Assembly: GCA_001510575.1 (NCBI GenBank)
Contig: LNGK01000002.1
Coordinates: 732,144-796,143, forward strand
Direction: 5' to 3'
DNA length: 64,000 nucleotides
From: Knoxdaviesia capensis
Taxonomy: Eukaryota > Ascomycota > Sordariomycetes > Microascales > Gondwanamycetaceae
Part shown: in pieces, positions 33,611 to 46,561 of the stretch
Layout of the letters: each line of letters begins with the position of its first letter
How positions within the stretch are numbered: position 1 is the stretch's first letter
Program-made: the position numbers and the translations under genes
The notes under the pieces: model-generated
Seen by the model: only the letters and a program-made list of their open reading frames with translations
Database searches by the model: none
What the model was told of the DNA's origin: nothing

Positions 33611-36600
33611 TGACACCTGTTCCCCGACTCTCACTCTCTCCCGGCCTTGGGAACCGGGACATTGACCGCCCGGGGGTGCTCGAGTGACCGGACCGCCGAG
33701 TCTATCTGCAGAGGAACTGGCCAGGAGCGGCTGCTCCCTGCCTTCCCGGTGATCGCGTGAAGTTGCCGAAGCAGAAGACGAGTTAAGATGGCCAGCGCGG
33801 GCACTAAGTCTGGAATCAAGGCCGTTCTGAGAAGTCGGCTCTGTTGGGCGCTGAGCTGTTTGGATCGCCAGCTTGTCGATTGTCTCGATTCCTCGAGAGG
33901 TCTCTGGAGCTGTGGACGAGCAGTCCGGGAAAATAGCCAAGAGCGAACTGCGGGAGCAACAAAGGATATTCCCGCGATATCAATAGAGAAGATGAGAAAT
34001 CCAGACAAATACTCCTGACCTTTCAAGTGACAAGTGCCGGTTGGCTGTGGATAAGAGTGCGGGAGTTCCCTGGAAGAGGCGGTGTCACTGGGGATCTAAG
34101 CGACCAAGCAGCCGAGTAGTTCGAAGAAAGAAAATAGGGATCAAAACCGAGATATGAGACAGTTGAGAAATATGACAAAAATAATGGTAGATGAGAAAGG
34201 AAGAAATAAGGTCCGAGAGGCGGCTATGAGAGTGAGATGTGAAAGTTTCCAATTTGGAAATAGCGGGCAGTTCAGAGAGAGCTCAGAAGCTTAAAGTGTG
34301 ATTGTGGTGATAGTGGGAGTCGGAGTCGAGAAACTAACAGAAAAAAAGATCATATCATTCATTAGTCGGATGAAGAGAATCGAGCCAAACAGGTTGGTGG
34401 TCAAGAGAGATTATCAGAGTTATCAGAAGAAGAGATAAAAAAGGAGAGTGAGGATGAAGTAGATTGAGGTGAGTGAAGTAGGTGGAAGCAATAAGGAGCG
34501 AGCGGGACACAGTGAAAGAGGAGAAGGAGGAAAAGAGAAAGGGAAAATAGATAAATAAATAAAATAAATAAATTCTGAACCAGCCCAAGGATACGGTACA
34601 GAGAGGCTGGAATTTTGGTTATTTTCTGGTAGATGCATACTGTACGGGTCTTCCTGGGGGGGGTGTATATAAGTAGGAGTATCCCACAAATATAAAATGT
34701 ATTTAAGCTCAGGAAGATATCCCAATGACAGTGCAGAAGTATGCGGATAAGAGCTGGGAGGCGGTCTGGCGTTGAAAATCGCACAGTACCACGTCCCAAC
34801 CCCCATTCGCATGTATGTAATGTAATGTAGTGTAGGACTTGTGTGTAAAACAAACTGTGTATAGCAATTACTTTCGGGTTGACCTACCTGAAGACAGCCG
34901 GCGCAAATCCGCATGAACGAGGCGTACATGTCCCCTAGGAGCAATAGATCTGAGAGGCAGTAGGACTTCAGACTGCAGCTGTGTTTGAGGTCAACAGACT
35001 GGCTTATGGTTTACTGGTGAGTTGGTGCGCACTAGAGTGGATGAGTTGTGCTGGAGACTATTCCGAAGTTCTGGGGCGGGTGAAGGAGGGGGTGGGTGAA
35101 TTGCAGATGCAAGGAGATAGAACAAAGTGAATAAGGAGTTCCGTGAGGTGTGTGGTGTGTACAAGTAAGTGGTTCGGATGAAAAAGAAATCCCTAATTTT
35201 CTGGGCTTGGGTGGGGCAGCAGGCCAGTCACTACTCAAAGCTCCGCCAGAGAAGTGAGTTAGCAGCCCGGCTCGGGGGATGAATGGTGAGAAATGGAAGG
35301 CGGATCTTAGGAGAACAGAAGTTATATGGTTGAGTCAGGTGCCGATGTCAAAGCAGTGTAAGTGATGAGGGAAAGAGAGAGGAACTGCATAAACTGGCTG
35401 TCGTGTCAGGTTGGTTTACTATAGGGAAGAGTGTCCCGACAGTTCAGAGGTTGGGAGCGGTGGCAGACTGGTCTTGCAGGAGCACGAAGTCAAGCAGAAC
35501 CAGCGAATGCCATGTCCACTGAAGCAAAGTTTGGATGTGGTGCGGAGACTGCTGCACAGTGAGAGTTGGAGTGTACGGTAGAGACTCAGGAACGGCACGG
35601 GCTGTACGGGCGCGGTGATGTGATAAAAGAAGATGGCGGAGGATACGGAAAAATGAAAATAGAAATAAGAATCCAGCAGAAGGGTAAGATGGAAAGAAGG
35701 AGTATTTCAGGAGATGGTGAGAGGCAGAAAGATGTACTGTAGAGTTGGAGGCGGGCAAAGAAGAAGATGAAGATGGGCTAACGCAAGCGGCAGGCCAGGT
35801 CTCAGAGAACAGAGGGGGGGGGTCAAGAAGAGAAAAACAAGGCGAGGGTCACCGAAATGTTGTGGCAGTCATACGGCGCATTTCGGGTCTTGTTGAAGAG
35901 GCACAAATGCACAGGGGGGTTATGCTGGAGGTCATGGATATACAGAGGTGCATGTCCATACAGTAGCAGTGTTCGTGGAGTTGGGAGAGTTCGTACTGTA
36001 TGAGAGTTGGGCGATGGTGGAATCGATATGGCCAACCAGCCAGATTTGCAGATGCCGAAGCGTTGGCTTGAACAGGGTGGATGCGCATGGGGGTGGGTTG
36101 CAAAGTTTATGTTGGAGTGAGAGTGGATTTTGTTTCGTGATGGTATGGTGATCGCGATAAGATGTTTCTCAAGTGTTGTTCCCAGCACAAGAAATGAGGC
36201 GGTAGAGACGAAGAAGAAGAAAGAAAAAAACAAATAGATATAAAAATAGAATAAAAGGGAGAAAGAAAGAAATTTCGATAAGGGGGAGAGAACTCTGGGG
36301 TTATTTTCCCCTTCCCCTTGCGATGACAGGCCTGTTGTTCCTGGAATAACTGGATAGGAAAATCGGAAGACCGTGCTAGGAAGAAAACAAAACAAGTCCG
36401 AGATGTTAAGCAGAAGGCATGCCAACTAGGATACCAGGCTCCATGCTCGGCATCTGTCGGCCAAGATACTACATGTGGGCAATGGATAGCGAAGGATTGA
36501 AGATACCGAAAGCTGTGGATGACTTGGGGAGCTTAGTGAGAGCTGGAACAGAGCCGGTTGTAGTATAAGATGCGAGAATTGTGAAGCGCTGGAGAAGACC

Positions 36601-37213
36601 AAGGAAACGAAGGTGAAGCAGCTTCCGACCCGGGCGGCTGATGCAAGGAGGAAGACGGGATCGAGATTAGAAAGTGTGGTGTAGAGATGGCTTGACCCGC
36701 CAAGTGAAGATAAACCAGGCTCTTAGGAAAAAGGAAGGAAAGAAAAAAACAACAACAAAAAAAGTCGAGAGAGAACAGGGAAGACAAGAGGAAGAAGGGT
36801 AAGTGAGAGTCGAAACGAACAGCGGTGAGAGAATAGAAGTAAAGAATAGACAGAATGACAAAGGAAGGTCGGCACACGGAGAGAGAGGAGTCCAGGAATG
36901 TATAAGTCGGTTTAAGGATACAGACAGAACGCCTTCAGGGAGTGGAGCCGAAGGAGAGAAGAGAGAAAAGGGAAAAGTCGGCAGCATAAAAAAATAAAAA
37001 TAAAAAGAGAGGCGGTTTTAGAGCACAAAAAGATGTGTAAGAGATGGAGTTACGGAAGAAAACCGAAAGTGTGGAAGAGGAAGAAAAGGAAGAGAGGGAG
37101 GGGTGTGTGCGGGCTTATGTATGGCATATGCGTAAGAAAAAGAAAAGCCAAGGGGAAAAAAAGAAGGAAAATTATAAAATAAGAGAAAATAAAAAAGGAA
37201 GGAAGGAAAAAAT
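33611..37213 (-). promoter_or_regulatory. Long pyrimidine-rich leader/upstream region of the bZIP gene
   Basis: About 3.6 kb that is purine-rich on the plus strand, hence C/T-rich on the bZIP sense strand, continuous in character with the flank beyond the gene's stop. No protein gene is visible. It may be a long 5' UTR with introns, as is common for fungal bZIP regulators, or simply promoter. Several long frames on the sense strand are low-complexity Ser/Phe/Leu artefacts. Confidence 0.45.
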
Positions 37214-37434
37214 TTAGAGGTCATGTATGATGACGCTGTTGCAGCGGAAAATGGCAAGCACGATGGGCCGGCCGTCAGGTTCTTTCCACATGAATAGCAC
37301 CAAGTCCTTGTCCTTAAAAGCGACAGGGAGGAGGGAACTGGAGCTGAGAAGGAAGGAAGCTTGCTCCAGAAAAAAAAAAAAAAAAGAAGAGAAAATTGTT
37401 TGAAAGGCCGGAGTACGTACCTGCGAGTACGTAC
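37214..37434 (-). other. Candidate exon-intron pair, 42-codon terminal frame or uORF
   Basis: On the minus strand a strong acceptor (CTTCCTTCCTTCTCAG) precedes a 130-nt stretch (37343-37214) open to a TAA. It encodes KDKDLVLFMWKEPDGRPIVL and then AIFRCNSVIIHDL. Upstream, two perfect donors (GCAG|GTACGT, introns beginning 37434 or 37420) lie in a 14-bp direct repeat, giving introns of 91 or 77 nt, a normal fungal size. It could be the last exon of a small gene, or a 25-codon upstream ORF (ATG at 37291) in the bZIP leader. No homologue is recognised and no clear start exon is seen. Confidence 0.3.
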
Positions 37435-39925
37435 CTGCCTAGAAGCAGGTGGTAAATCGGGGCATTTAAAAAGAAGAAACGAGGAACAGCTGAGGCAGAT
37501 AAGTTTTTTTCTTTTTCTTTTTTTTAAAAGCTATGGTAGCAGCAGCAGCAGCTGGGATGTTCCCAGGGCAGATGTGCTTAGAGACTTCCCAGGAGAGCTT
37601 AGGAACAGCAGAAACAGGCAGCTCTCTGGACAGCCATTGGCAAGGAGACGGGCAGGCTGGCGGAGGGAAGATGAAACGGTGGGAGGAAGGCAAGCAGAAT
37701 GGAAAAAAAAAAAGAACAAGTCGCCACAGTCTCTTACAGGAAAAAAGAACACACACCACACGCCCCCAGACGGAAACAGCAGGAAAGTCCAACGGACTTA
37801 CGGACATAAAAAGGAAAGACGGAAAATCTGGGTGTACGGTACGGTTCTGAACTGCAGTACTGTACTGTACCTACATGTAGGTGCAGCTGGGTGCAGGTGA
37901 TGGCGGTGGTGGTGGTGGTGTGCGGGTGTTTCAATGAAAGGTTCCTATGCGGGAACCACAGCCGGCGTGCGCGTGCGCGTGCGCGTGTGCGTGTGTGTGT
38001 GTACGCAAAAAGGGTCTAGTCTTCTCGGAGGGCGATCATCATGTGCAACAACACAGAAGTCACCTCCACAGGCCCACGGGAAGGCGCATCCAATCTCACA
38101 TCCTTCTGGATACAACGAAGGCACGAAATTGCACCGTCGACGTTGGATCTATGCGCGCGCGCTCTCTCTCTCTCTCTCTCTCCCTCTCCCTCTCTGCAAT
38201 CTATCAATCACATCACATAGCTCTCTGACTTTGCGGTGGATGCTTAACATGGCACTGCATCCATGTGGCATCCTGACAAGCACCATGTCATTATTGCTGC
38301 TTGTGCGTAGAGCAGACGGAGCAGTGGTAATGGGGCCATATTACGGGAGAGGGGATACATGACTTTATTGATGTGCAATACTGGACCGCCCTCCCTGCAG
38401 GATGGGCGCAGCTATCCCGGCCTGATGTAATGGGCCTTAAGCTCCAGCAGAGTGTGACACGAGGGAAGCAGCAAGAGCTCAAAGACAGGTGAAATACGGC
38501 AAGGCTGGCTTCGGCGTGTGTTGTGCGATGACGGCGACCCGAAGGAGTGTTCGACGCTGACTCTCAAACGAGACCGTCCTTAAGCGATACACAAGCTGAA
38601 AAGAAGAGAGAGAGAGAGAGAGAGAGAACAAGGCAGAGTGGACTCCCATAGCGAAGAACGACCGCACACAATGGCTTGACCCCTAAATATGAGGTGTAAG
38701 AGACACATTGACGCAAGTACCTGGTGCTGCAGGCCATAAAATGTGGAAAGAGAGAAAAAAAAAGTTTTACCAACGGTGGAAATGTGACAAGAGAAGACAG
38801 GGTGGAACCCTCCTTGTTGGCGGATGTAACTAAACCTGGGACGAAGAATCTGGGATTTTTTGTGGTATTGTGAACAAAGACGGAAGAGGAGAAATTCAAG
38901 TACAACATACGAGGGACCCAACAATCTGTCACACGCCCTTTGAAGATAATAGCCCCATCCAGCGAAAAAAAAGAGAAGAGAAAAAAAAAAGAAAAAAAAA
39001 AGGAAGCAGGAAAGCAAGAAAATTGATATTGGTCTTACCGAGATTTTTAGGGGCACCAGAAAGAGCCCAAACTTGAGGAGACAAAAACTGGGGCCCTTTC
39101 CAGGCTGGTGGGAGAAATGTTACTTATACTTGGAGCACATATGTAATAGATCACAAGAGAACCGCACCGCACAACTGGGCTTCGGCGAGGGTGTGATGGA
39201 GAGTGTCAGGGCTCGGCTCCACAGGTCGGTCGGTAGGTCCTCGCTTAAACGTATGCGGACTCGGTAAAAAGGTTGAGAAAGTCAGCCGGAAATCAGGTAC
39301 ATGCCCAGTGCCGTCACGAAGGAAGAGGATGCAAAGAGGGGGAGACAGACAGAGGAGGGAAACGAGGAAGAGAGCAAAAAATTCCCACATTCTGGGACGA
39401 GACAACGCATGCACACACACACACGCACCAACCTGCCAGCGGAAATGCAAGCAGAAAATTCAACAGGTCATCATCTATCAATCAAGACCTGGCAGACCTG
39501 GCGTCTGTGTGATCGAGAGCTAGACAGGGGTTCGAGATGCTCTAATCCCGGGGAAGAATTCCCAGCTTCGCTCACCCCTGGTAGGCTTTTTTTGGGGCAG
39601 CCCAGGAGAGAAAGGAAAAAAGAAAAGAAAAAAGGCAAAGAGACAGGAAAGGGGGGTGGGCAAAAGTGGCGCGTGTGTGTGTGAGTGTGTGCGTGTGTGT
39701 GCTGGGCTGCATATGAACGTCTGGTCAATTTTATCCTCTTATGTGTGAGTGCATGCAGATTCCCGGCTTAGTGCGAGCTTAAAAGAGCCGGCAGCAGGGC
39801 AGAAAATCTGTACGGGACATTGGCGGCTGTGAGTATTTGAGATAGCATGGAAATGCAGCTCCCAGAGGAGAGCTCGTTCCTGGAGCTTGACGCTTCCAGC
39901 TTAGTAGACCACACACCCACACTCA

Positions 39926-39974
39926 TACACTCGCACTCACACTCACACTCACACTCACACACACACACACACAC
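39926..39974. repeat. (ACTCAC)n / (AC)n compound microsatellite
   Basis: CACTCA hexamer units run into a perfect AC tract. GT-rich counterparts lie 250 bp to the left (39670-39700). Confidence 0.85.
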
Positions 39975-41826
39975 CCACATATGCTTCGTATAACCTCCAT
40001 GCTCACAGCGCGATCACTGGATATGAGTTCCGGGGCAGGATTCGGAGAGGGGGGGAGGACTGCAGATCGGAAAGTCAGTAATGCAGGTACAGAGCACACA
40101 CACACACACAACAGATATTAGGCGAAGCCTCGACGGTTCTGGTCTCCCCTCTCCCTCCCTCCCCTTCGCCCCCTCTTCCCCGGGGTGTGGACGGGCAATC
40201 CCCCCAAATTCCGGAGTATGTGTGGGTGGCGTGTGTGATGTGATGGAGAGAGAGAGAGAGAGAGAGGCCACCGATCTGCTTCTTGACCAGCGCGCGTTTG
40301 AACAGTCGACCAGGGCCGCTGCTCGGAAGCAAAAGGAAGCCAGAGAAACATGTTCTTCCTGAACGCGCCGCCGCCCGCCACTAAAAACCCGCAAAACCTG
40401 CCCCAAAATAATCTCTCAAGCGTCAGGAACAGGCCACTTGTGGAAGAAACAAAAAGAAAAGAAGAAAAAAACAGGTTCCTGGTCCGGGCTCTCCCACAGC
40501 TCTCGTGGGCTTGACGCGTTTATCCGTCCGCGTTAGTTCGCCGACCTACCACTAGCGAAGCTATATTTACTCTCAACTGTTTAGTCTAGTTTCACGGGGC
40601 TCCTCGAAAGGGGGGAAAAGGGGTGCACACCCACACACACAGCACTGAGGGTGTGTCTCTGTGATGGGCCCCCCCCCTCCCGCCCGTCCGTGATGAGATG
40701 AACAAGAAGCGCACGAGAGGAGGGATGGGAAGGCCTTGGGGACATAAGTCCGAAAGCCCAGGCTATGCCATCTTGTGCAAGACGCCGGCAGGGGAGGGGG
40801 AGGGGGGTGCCAGAGCACACGCGCACATATCCAAAACAAGTTATACACGCAGCAGCCCTTTTGCATAAATTGCATATTCCGGAGGGCGATTCCGGGGGCG
40901 CGAGGAGGCCAATATAAGCGCATTCACTATACTTGGTATCATCAAACATCATTTTATGTAGGTCCGACAGTCACATTTTTCTGTGCGCGTTTTTTTCTCG
41001 GAATTAGCGAGAGGGATGAAACGAAATCCAAGAAAGAAAAGAAGAAGACAAAGATATGCCTTCTTTCGTGCTGCATCGGTCCTTCGTTCTTCTTCTCATG
41101 CACATGCGGGATCGGCCAGTGCCTGTTGTTCCCCTGACGAGACAGACGGCGGCGGCGGCGGGTGACACTGGGACGCCGCGTGGGCAAAAGGAAAAGCCAG
41201 AGAGTGCAAAACAAGATCAACCGTTGTTTTCAGTTTGTTTCCAAGATCCTTCTGTAGGCTTCTATTTATGCACCGAACCGTGCCAGACGTGCATGGACTG
41301 GGGGCCGACCAAGAGCACCCAAAGCGCCAGAAGTCAGGCTAGAGTGGCCCTCTGACGACACAGCACACACACCAATGATGCGATGCACCACTGTGAAGAC
41401 GGGGTTTATGACGGTGCTATGTGGCGGCGATGATGACGATGATGCGCTGTTTTCTTTCTTTTTTTTCCTCTTCCTACCCGGGCTGGTCTTCCCGATGACC
41501 CTTATCCTTGTTCCAGGGCCGAAACGTTCCTTGACGCCCTGTCGGCGTCTTAGGCCGCGGACCATGTTTGTGGAGGTGTTTGCAGCATCACGGAGCCCTC
41601 TCTCCCCATCTTCTGCGGTTTCTCTCGTGGGCAAGGACAAAACATGTATGATGGCCAACTGAAAAAAAAAAAGAGAAAGATCTTGAAAGCATTGGGCCCG
41701 GGCTCTGCTCATATGCACAGAACGTCGGAAAGCGGAGCCTGCGTATGCACGTATCCGCGGTGCCACGGCTGCAGAACAGCCAAACCCTGCACGCTGCACT
41801 GCATACAGGATTGGATCTTATAGGTA

Positions 41827-41920
41827 AGAGCTTCGGTGTAGCGGTTATGCGTTCATTTTGGGCTGCGAAAGCAGGTGGGTTCCCGGCTGGTGAATTTCCA
41901 GAACGTGCGTCCAAAGTTCT
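41827..41920 (+). pseudogene. tRNA-Pro-like remnant
   Basis: A D-arm-like GGTGTAGCGGTTATGC is followed by TTCATTTTGGGCTGCGAA, which resembles the anticodon arm of a fungal tRNA-Pro (TGG in the loop) with mutations. A T-arm-like hairpin CTGG-TGAATTT-CCAG follows, and the ends AGAGCTT and AAGTTCT can pair. Extra bases between the arms mean that it does not fold as a normal tRNA. It is probably a degenerate or rearranged tRNA copy, or chance similarity. Confidence 0.3.
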
Positions 41921-42242
41921 AAAGGGTGTGTGCATGGAATATAGCCCACATTATCCCTATAACGTTGTTTCTACTAATTTTAGCTATTTTTAACCCTCTC
42001 TTATTGCCCTTTTATCTTCCTAAATAACGAAGAGAGGAACGTCGCGGGCCAAACACCCGGCATAAACAGTTCAAACGGAAACCGGGATGCAGAGTTTGCC
42101 GATATTGCGTCCCAAGTTGCAGCGTGCAAGCAAGGAAACACGAAGAAAAGAAAGAAAAAACAGAGTGTGGCCAGGTCCGGGTTTGTGCGGTTTGTCTCTC
42201 TAGAGTGGCCCCAGCAAGACCATAATACTCCGTACATTTAGC

Positions 42243-42270
42243 AGAGAGAGAGAGAGAGAGAGAGAGAGAT
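42243..42270. repeat. (GA)n microsatellite
   Basis: About 14 perfect AG units. Confidence 0.9.
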
Positions 42271-44414
42271 CGTCATTACGAAGAGGGTGCTGGTGTCCTG
42301 TCCAGTGTGGACCGGAAGAAAGAAACACTCGTCGTCGCGGAGGATCAGCGATTTGCTTTGGTTTAATTGCTCCCGGCTCATAAATGTCTAGCCACGACAT
42401 CGCCCGTTTTTTTCCCCAATGGACGATGAGGCCGGCCAATCGTGAGCAGAACGCACACAAAAAGTAAAACGAAGATGAAAGTCTTGGTCTCTGTAATTTA
42501 CCTGGACCCTGGTTTTTTTTGGTTTTTTTTCTGGGCTGCTGCCCGGATGTCGTTGGACGACGATGTCCCCATTCGACCGACTGTCCAAGATGGAGAGAGA
42601 GTGGAGAGCGAAAGAGAAAGGGCCAGCTGGTGGTGTTTCCTGCTCACAGACTCTCGCAGTGGCACGCTGTACTGTACAGTTCCAAGCCGCCCGTCCATCC
42701 GCGATGGAACCGGTTCCTGGGACGCATGTTCGTGGCCTCCTGTCCGCATTCGTTTCGCAGGCCCTTTTGTGTGTGTTCGCCGGCGAGACTGGACGACGAG
42801 AGCAGTATCCTGCTGCGCATTCTTCGCCGCCTGTTCCCTGCGCTGTTGGTTTCTGTCCCCCCCAAACCCACCTCATCAGACTTTTTATATTGGCTGGATT
42901 TTATATTGTGTTGACTTCTCGTGCGTCTTTGGTACTGCTGCTGCTCGGTGTTGAACAGGGGCCATGCCGAGGAACGTTTGATGTTTCTTTGCCAATGGAT
43001 CCATGGCCTGTCCGTCAATTGTGGTCACGGAGAAAAAAGAAAATGCAATAAATAAAATTTGAGGGCAGGTAAACCACCGAGACGACAAAACTCTGGGCAG
43101 CACGGCTCTCTGTGAAACATAGAGGATTTCTTTTTCCCTTTCCCGGGAGTATAAAAGTGAAAAGAAAAGCCAGATGGCAACAACAGCAGAATCAAAGTCC
43201 CTTCCTGGGCGTGCCTTTCTCGGTGTGCGGTCCGGGATAGGGGAAGCCCCCCCCAGCCAAGGCAAACAAACCAAAAAATTGATGAACAAAGAAACCACCA
43301 ACGAACCCTAGTCTCCGTGATGCTGATTCGATGGGGAGAGAGATACGCCCACTTTCCCATCCCCTCCCAAAGCGTCCCCTCCGCACTCTAATATCCTTCG
43401 CCGTGCGTGCGTGCGTAGTCCCTGGCCAGCTGCATGTTTTCTGCTGTTGGTCATGGGCGAGTGCATATACTGCATGTTAATATCGCCGCTCTTCCAATGA
43501 GTGCCGTTGGAGCCGGTGGTCAGAGGGTGACCTGAAGCTTGCAGCAAGGAAGAATCAAGGCCTTGCGGGGAGGCAATATTGATGATCGGGGGGGGCGCAA
43601 AGTCGGGAGTGCAGAACAGCCTCTCCTGGAGATGCCTCTTGGTTTTTATTTCCTGTCCCCCCCCTCGACGGTCTCGGGAACTTTGTTTGTTGGTAAATCA
43701 GGCAAACTCGGGCAGAAAGGGGGTGGGCTAATATATATGTCTCCTCTTACAAATGCTAACGTGTTCACGAGGACACTGTATTGCAGTAGTCGGCGGATTT
43801 TGAAAAGGAGAGTCGTTCCTGTGGTTGTATCCCGGTTTCCGGGACGGGGGGTGGTGCAACGGGGGAAGTAGAGGTGGTTTTTTTTGTTTTTTTTTTTTTT
43901 GGTTTGGGGGTTTTTTTTTCTTTCTGGTCGTGTATACTGCAGCCAGCCCCTCATGGCTGGCTGGATCTCGACAACAGAGACTCGAACCCTGACGGCAGAT
44001 TGCGTTCATACGCGTCAGCTTCATGCGGGGGTCGCAAGAAACATCTCAGCGACCGGACAGCCCAGAGCAGCAGGAACACCGGAGGCTTCGGCGACACAGC
44101 GGCCAGGCCAGCCAGAAGTCACAGCATGTTCAAATCTCCCCAGGTTGAGGAGAGGAGAGAGAGGCCAAAAAATACGATGAGGGGGGTGGGTGGGTGTGGT
44201 TCCTTGTCACGAAGAGGCTGCCAGTTTTTTTTTTCTTTTTTTTTGTTCCAATACGACGGATGCATCCGATATGCGCAGTGAAAAGCACACAACGCAAAAA
44301 GTGTGAAGAGAGCCTCATAATCAAAGCCGTTCCGCTCCTCTCTGCCCCCCGCCGGATAACCCCCGTTGAGTGGGCTATATATCCACCGACATGCACAAAA
44401 GAAAATGAAGCAAT

Positions 44415-44419
<5 letters not shown>

Positions 44420-44466
<47 letters not shown>
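44420..44466. repeat. (GA)n microsatellite
   Basis: About 23 perfect AG units, one of the two longest dinucleotide tracts in the window. Confidence 0.9.
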
Positions 44467-44467
<1 letters not shown>

Positions 44468-46527
44468 AGCATCTCGGGATGGATAGGGACTGTGCATGGG
44501 AGGAGGAATGATCTGTCCACACGGACCGGAAGTCATTGAGATCACGAGACCTCATTGGACTGTAGGTGATGGCATGTGAAACTCGTGCGAACGGTCCCTC
44601 TCATTATCTCCCTCCCCTTTATTTTTTATTTCTTTTCTTTTATTTTTTGCCCACCACCCACCTCCCCCGGCACGAGCAAATGCGTGTTCCATGTTAGTTA
44701 GACACACCGTATACACAGCATGCGTGTGTCTGTCTACCGATCAGACGAGGGCCCAGTCGCTTGGTGATCCGGGGGCAGTTCCGGTTACAGCACGCACGGC
44801 AAGTCATCCAACGAGGGGCCCGGCTTTGGGGGTTTTTTGGCTAGTCGACTCGACTGGCCCTTTTGCGAGAGTGGGTGAGAGAACGAGCGTGTAAGAGAGA
44901 GGCGGGCACCGTCAACTTTCCCCTCTCCGACCTGTGACCGAGAGGAGAACCCGGAAGAGGAAAAAAGTGAGCAGTCTCATACGGCTGAGGGAGGGGCAGC
45001 AAGCAAGTCCGTCTCGCACTTTCACGGCACCACTAACACACGCGGGTTTGCAGGAAAAAGCAAGCTCGCACGGAAAAGTGATATATGAAAGGTGATAGCA
45101 CTCTGCATTGAGAAATACCTGCAGTAAGACTAACGCATCCCCTTTTTTTTTTCTATCGGGCCGTCCGACTAACATCTCCAACGGTCTTCCACCATGACTC
45201 GTTTCTTTTGTTGTTGCTTTTTTTTTTCTTCTTTCTGGGGGCCCTGTTTTTTGATGAATGAGGAGCAGAGGGGGCGACCCGAGAGGGTTTCTGGATTGGT
45301 GATCTCAGTGCGAGGCTGAGAGGTTCCCCCCCCGCAAAACATATTGCTACTTGCTGCCTGTGCTTACCACACGGACCAGTCCGGAGCCTTGGACGCCACA
45401 GGATGGAATCAGCAGGATTTTGGTTACTGCCCGGGAGTCCTAAATGGGGGTCAGGCAGCAAAATAGGAGCGAAAAAAAGAGGCGATGTGCGGATATGAGG
45501 TGTGATGGGTGGGAATACGGCCTGCTTATGTCGTACACCCGGGACTAGAGGGTCAGACCCAGGAGACATAGTAGACAAATATTCAGCGGAGAGGTCGAGA
45601 GGCTGGGGGAAGCAATGCTTGGGGACGTATTCACAGAAGAAGAGTGCGGTATGCCTTGGCCCCAGGCACACGCTCTTCGCTCTCACATGCACACGGCTCA
45701 CGGCTTGCTGTACTCGGAGCAAGATCAACCCTCAGCGAAACAATACAAACAAAACAAAACAAAAGTCTGGCGCAGCACCAGCAGCCGAGCCGAGAGAGAA
45801 AGCTCGCGGCTCGCCGTGCACGCACTAACCCAGAACAAGGGCGCGGAGCTCTTCCTGGTCTGTCTGCCCCCCCCCCCCCCCTCAAGAAGGTCTGGGGGGT
45901 TTTCCGACTATTTGTGCGGCGGCGCGCGCGCTCCAGACACAGCCGATCAAAGGTATCCAATGAGAGTGCAGAAGTGAGCAATTGCTGTTCGAGATAGTGT
46001 CATACTCTTCCTCCCTGGCGGGGGGGTCCCTCCTATCTTTACGAGATTAGAATGAGGGATCGAAATGGGGTGGCGGGCCTGGGACTTCTTGCTGTCGAAT
46101 AGGCTGAGGCGGCGGGGGTGGTGGTGTAAGTCAGAGTCAAGTGGTTCTCATGGTTGTTGCCTTGCGTCCCCCCGTCTTGGGCTGTTCTCGTCATCGGTGG
46201 CTCAATCCTCCAGCGATCAACCGTGTTACGTATCAATGAACACCGGAACCCAAGACGCACATGGGCCCGTCCGTATCATGGTCGCGCAGCAGCTGTCAAA
46301 TCCGGTGTCAGCCAGGTCGATAACCCACAGACAGGAAGCTCTTCGGAGCTGGGCGGGCCGACTCCTCCCAAACATCGGAGGGACCGCTCTGGTCTGCGTT
46401 TTCAGCGTGGCTAAAACACCCTTCATCTATCTCTCACACTCACACACATCCACAGCTGCACCAAGAACAACACCGAAGAGAAAGCCCCCATCCGCGCGAA
46501 CCTGTCCCCCTTCCATCTTCGGAGAGG

Positions 46528-46561
46528 GGTGGTGGTGGTGGTGGTGGTGGTGGTGGTGGTT
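46528..46561. repeat. (GGT)n trinucleotide repeat
   Basis: About 11 GGT units, non-coding. Confidence 0.9.

Noticed and set aside
33611..33940. Extending the bZIP protein to a TTG at 33940
   Set aside because: The extra 110 codons begin with TTG, not ATG. They may be leader or part of an upstream-spliced exon, so the first ATG (33610) was used.
43950..44030. Possible tRNA T-arm on the minus strand (CAGGGTTCGAGTCTCTG)
   Set aside because: The T-arm folds, but no matching acceptor, D-arm or anticodon arm is found at the right distances.
44400..44470. Dinucleotide arrays considered as CRISPR or satellite arrays
   Set aside because: Plain microsatellites without repeat-spacer structure, in a eukaryotic genome.
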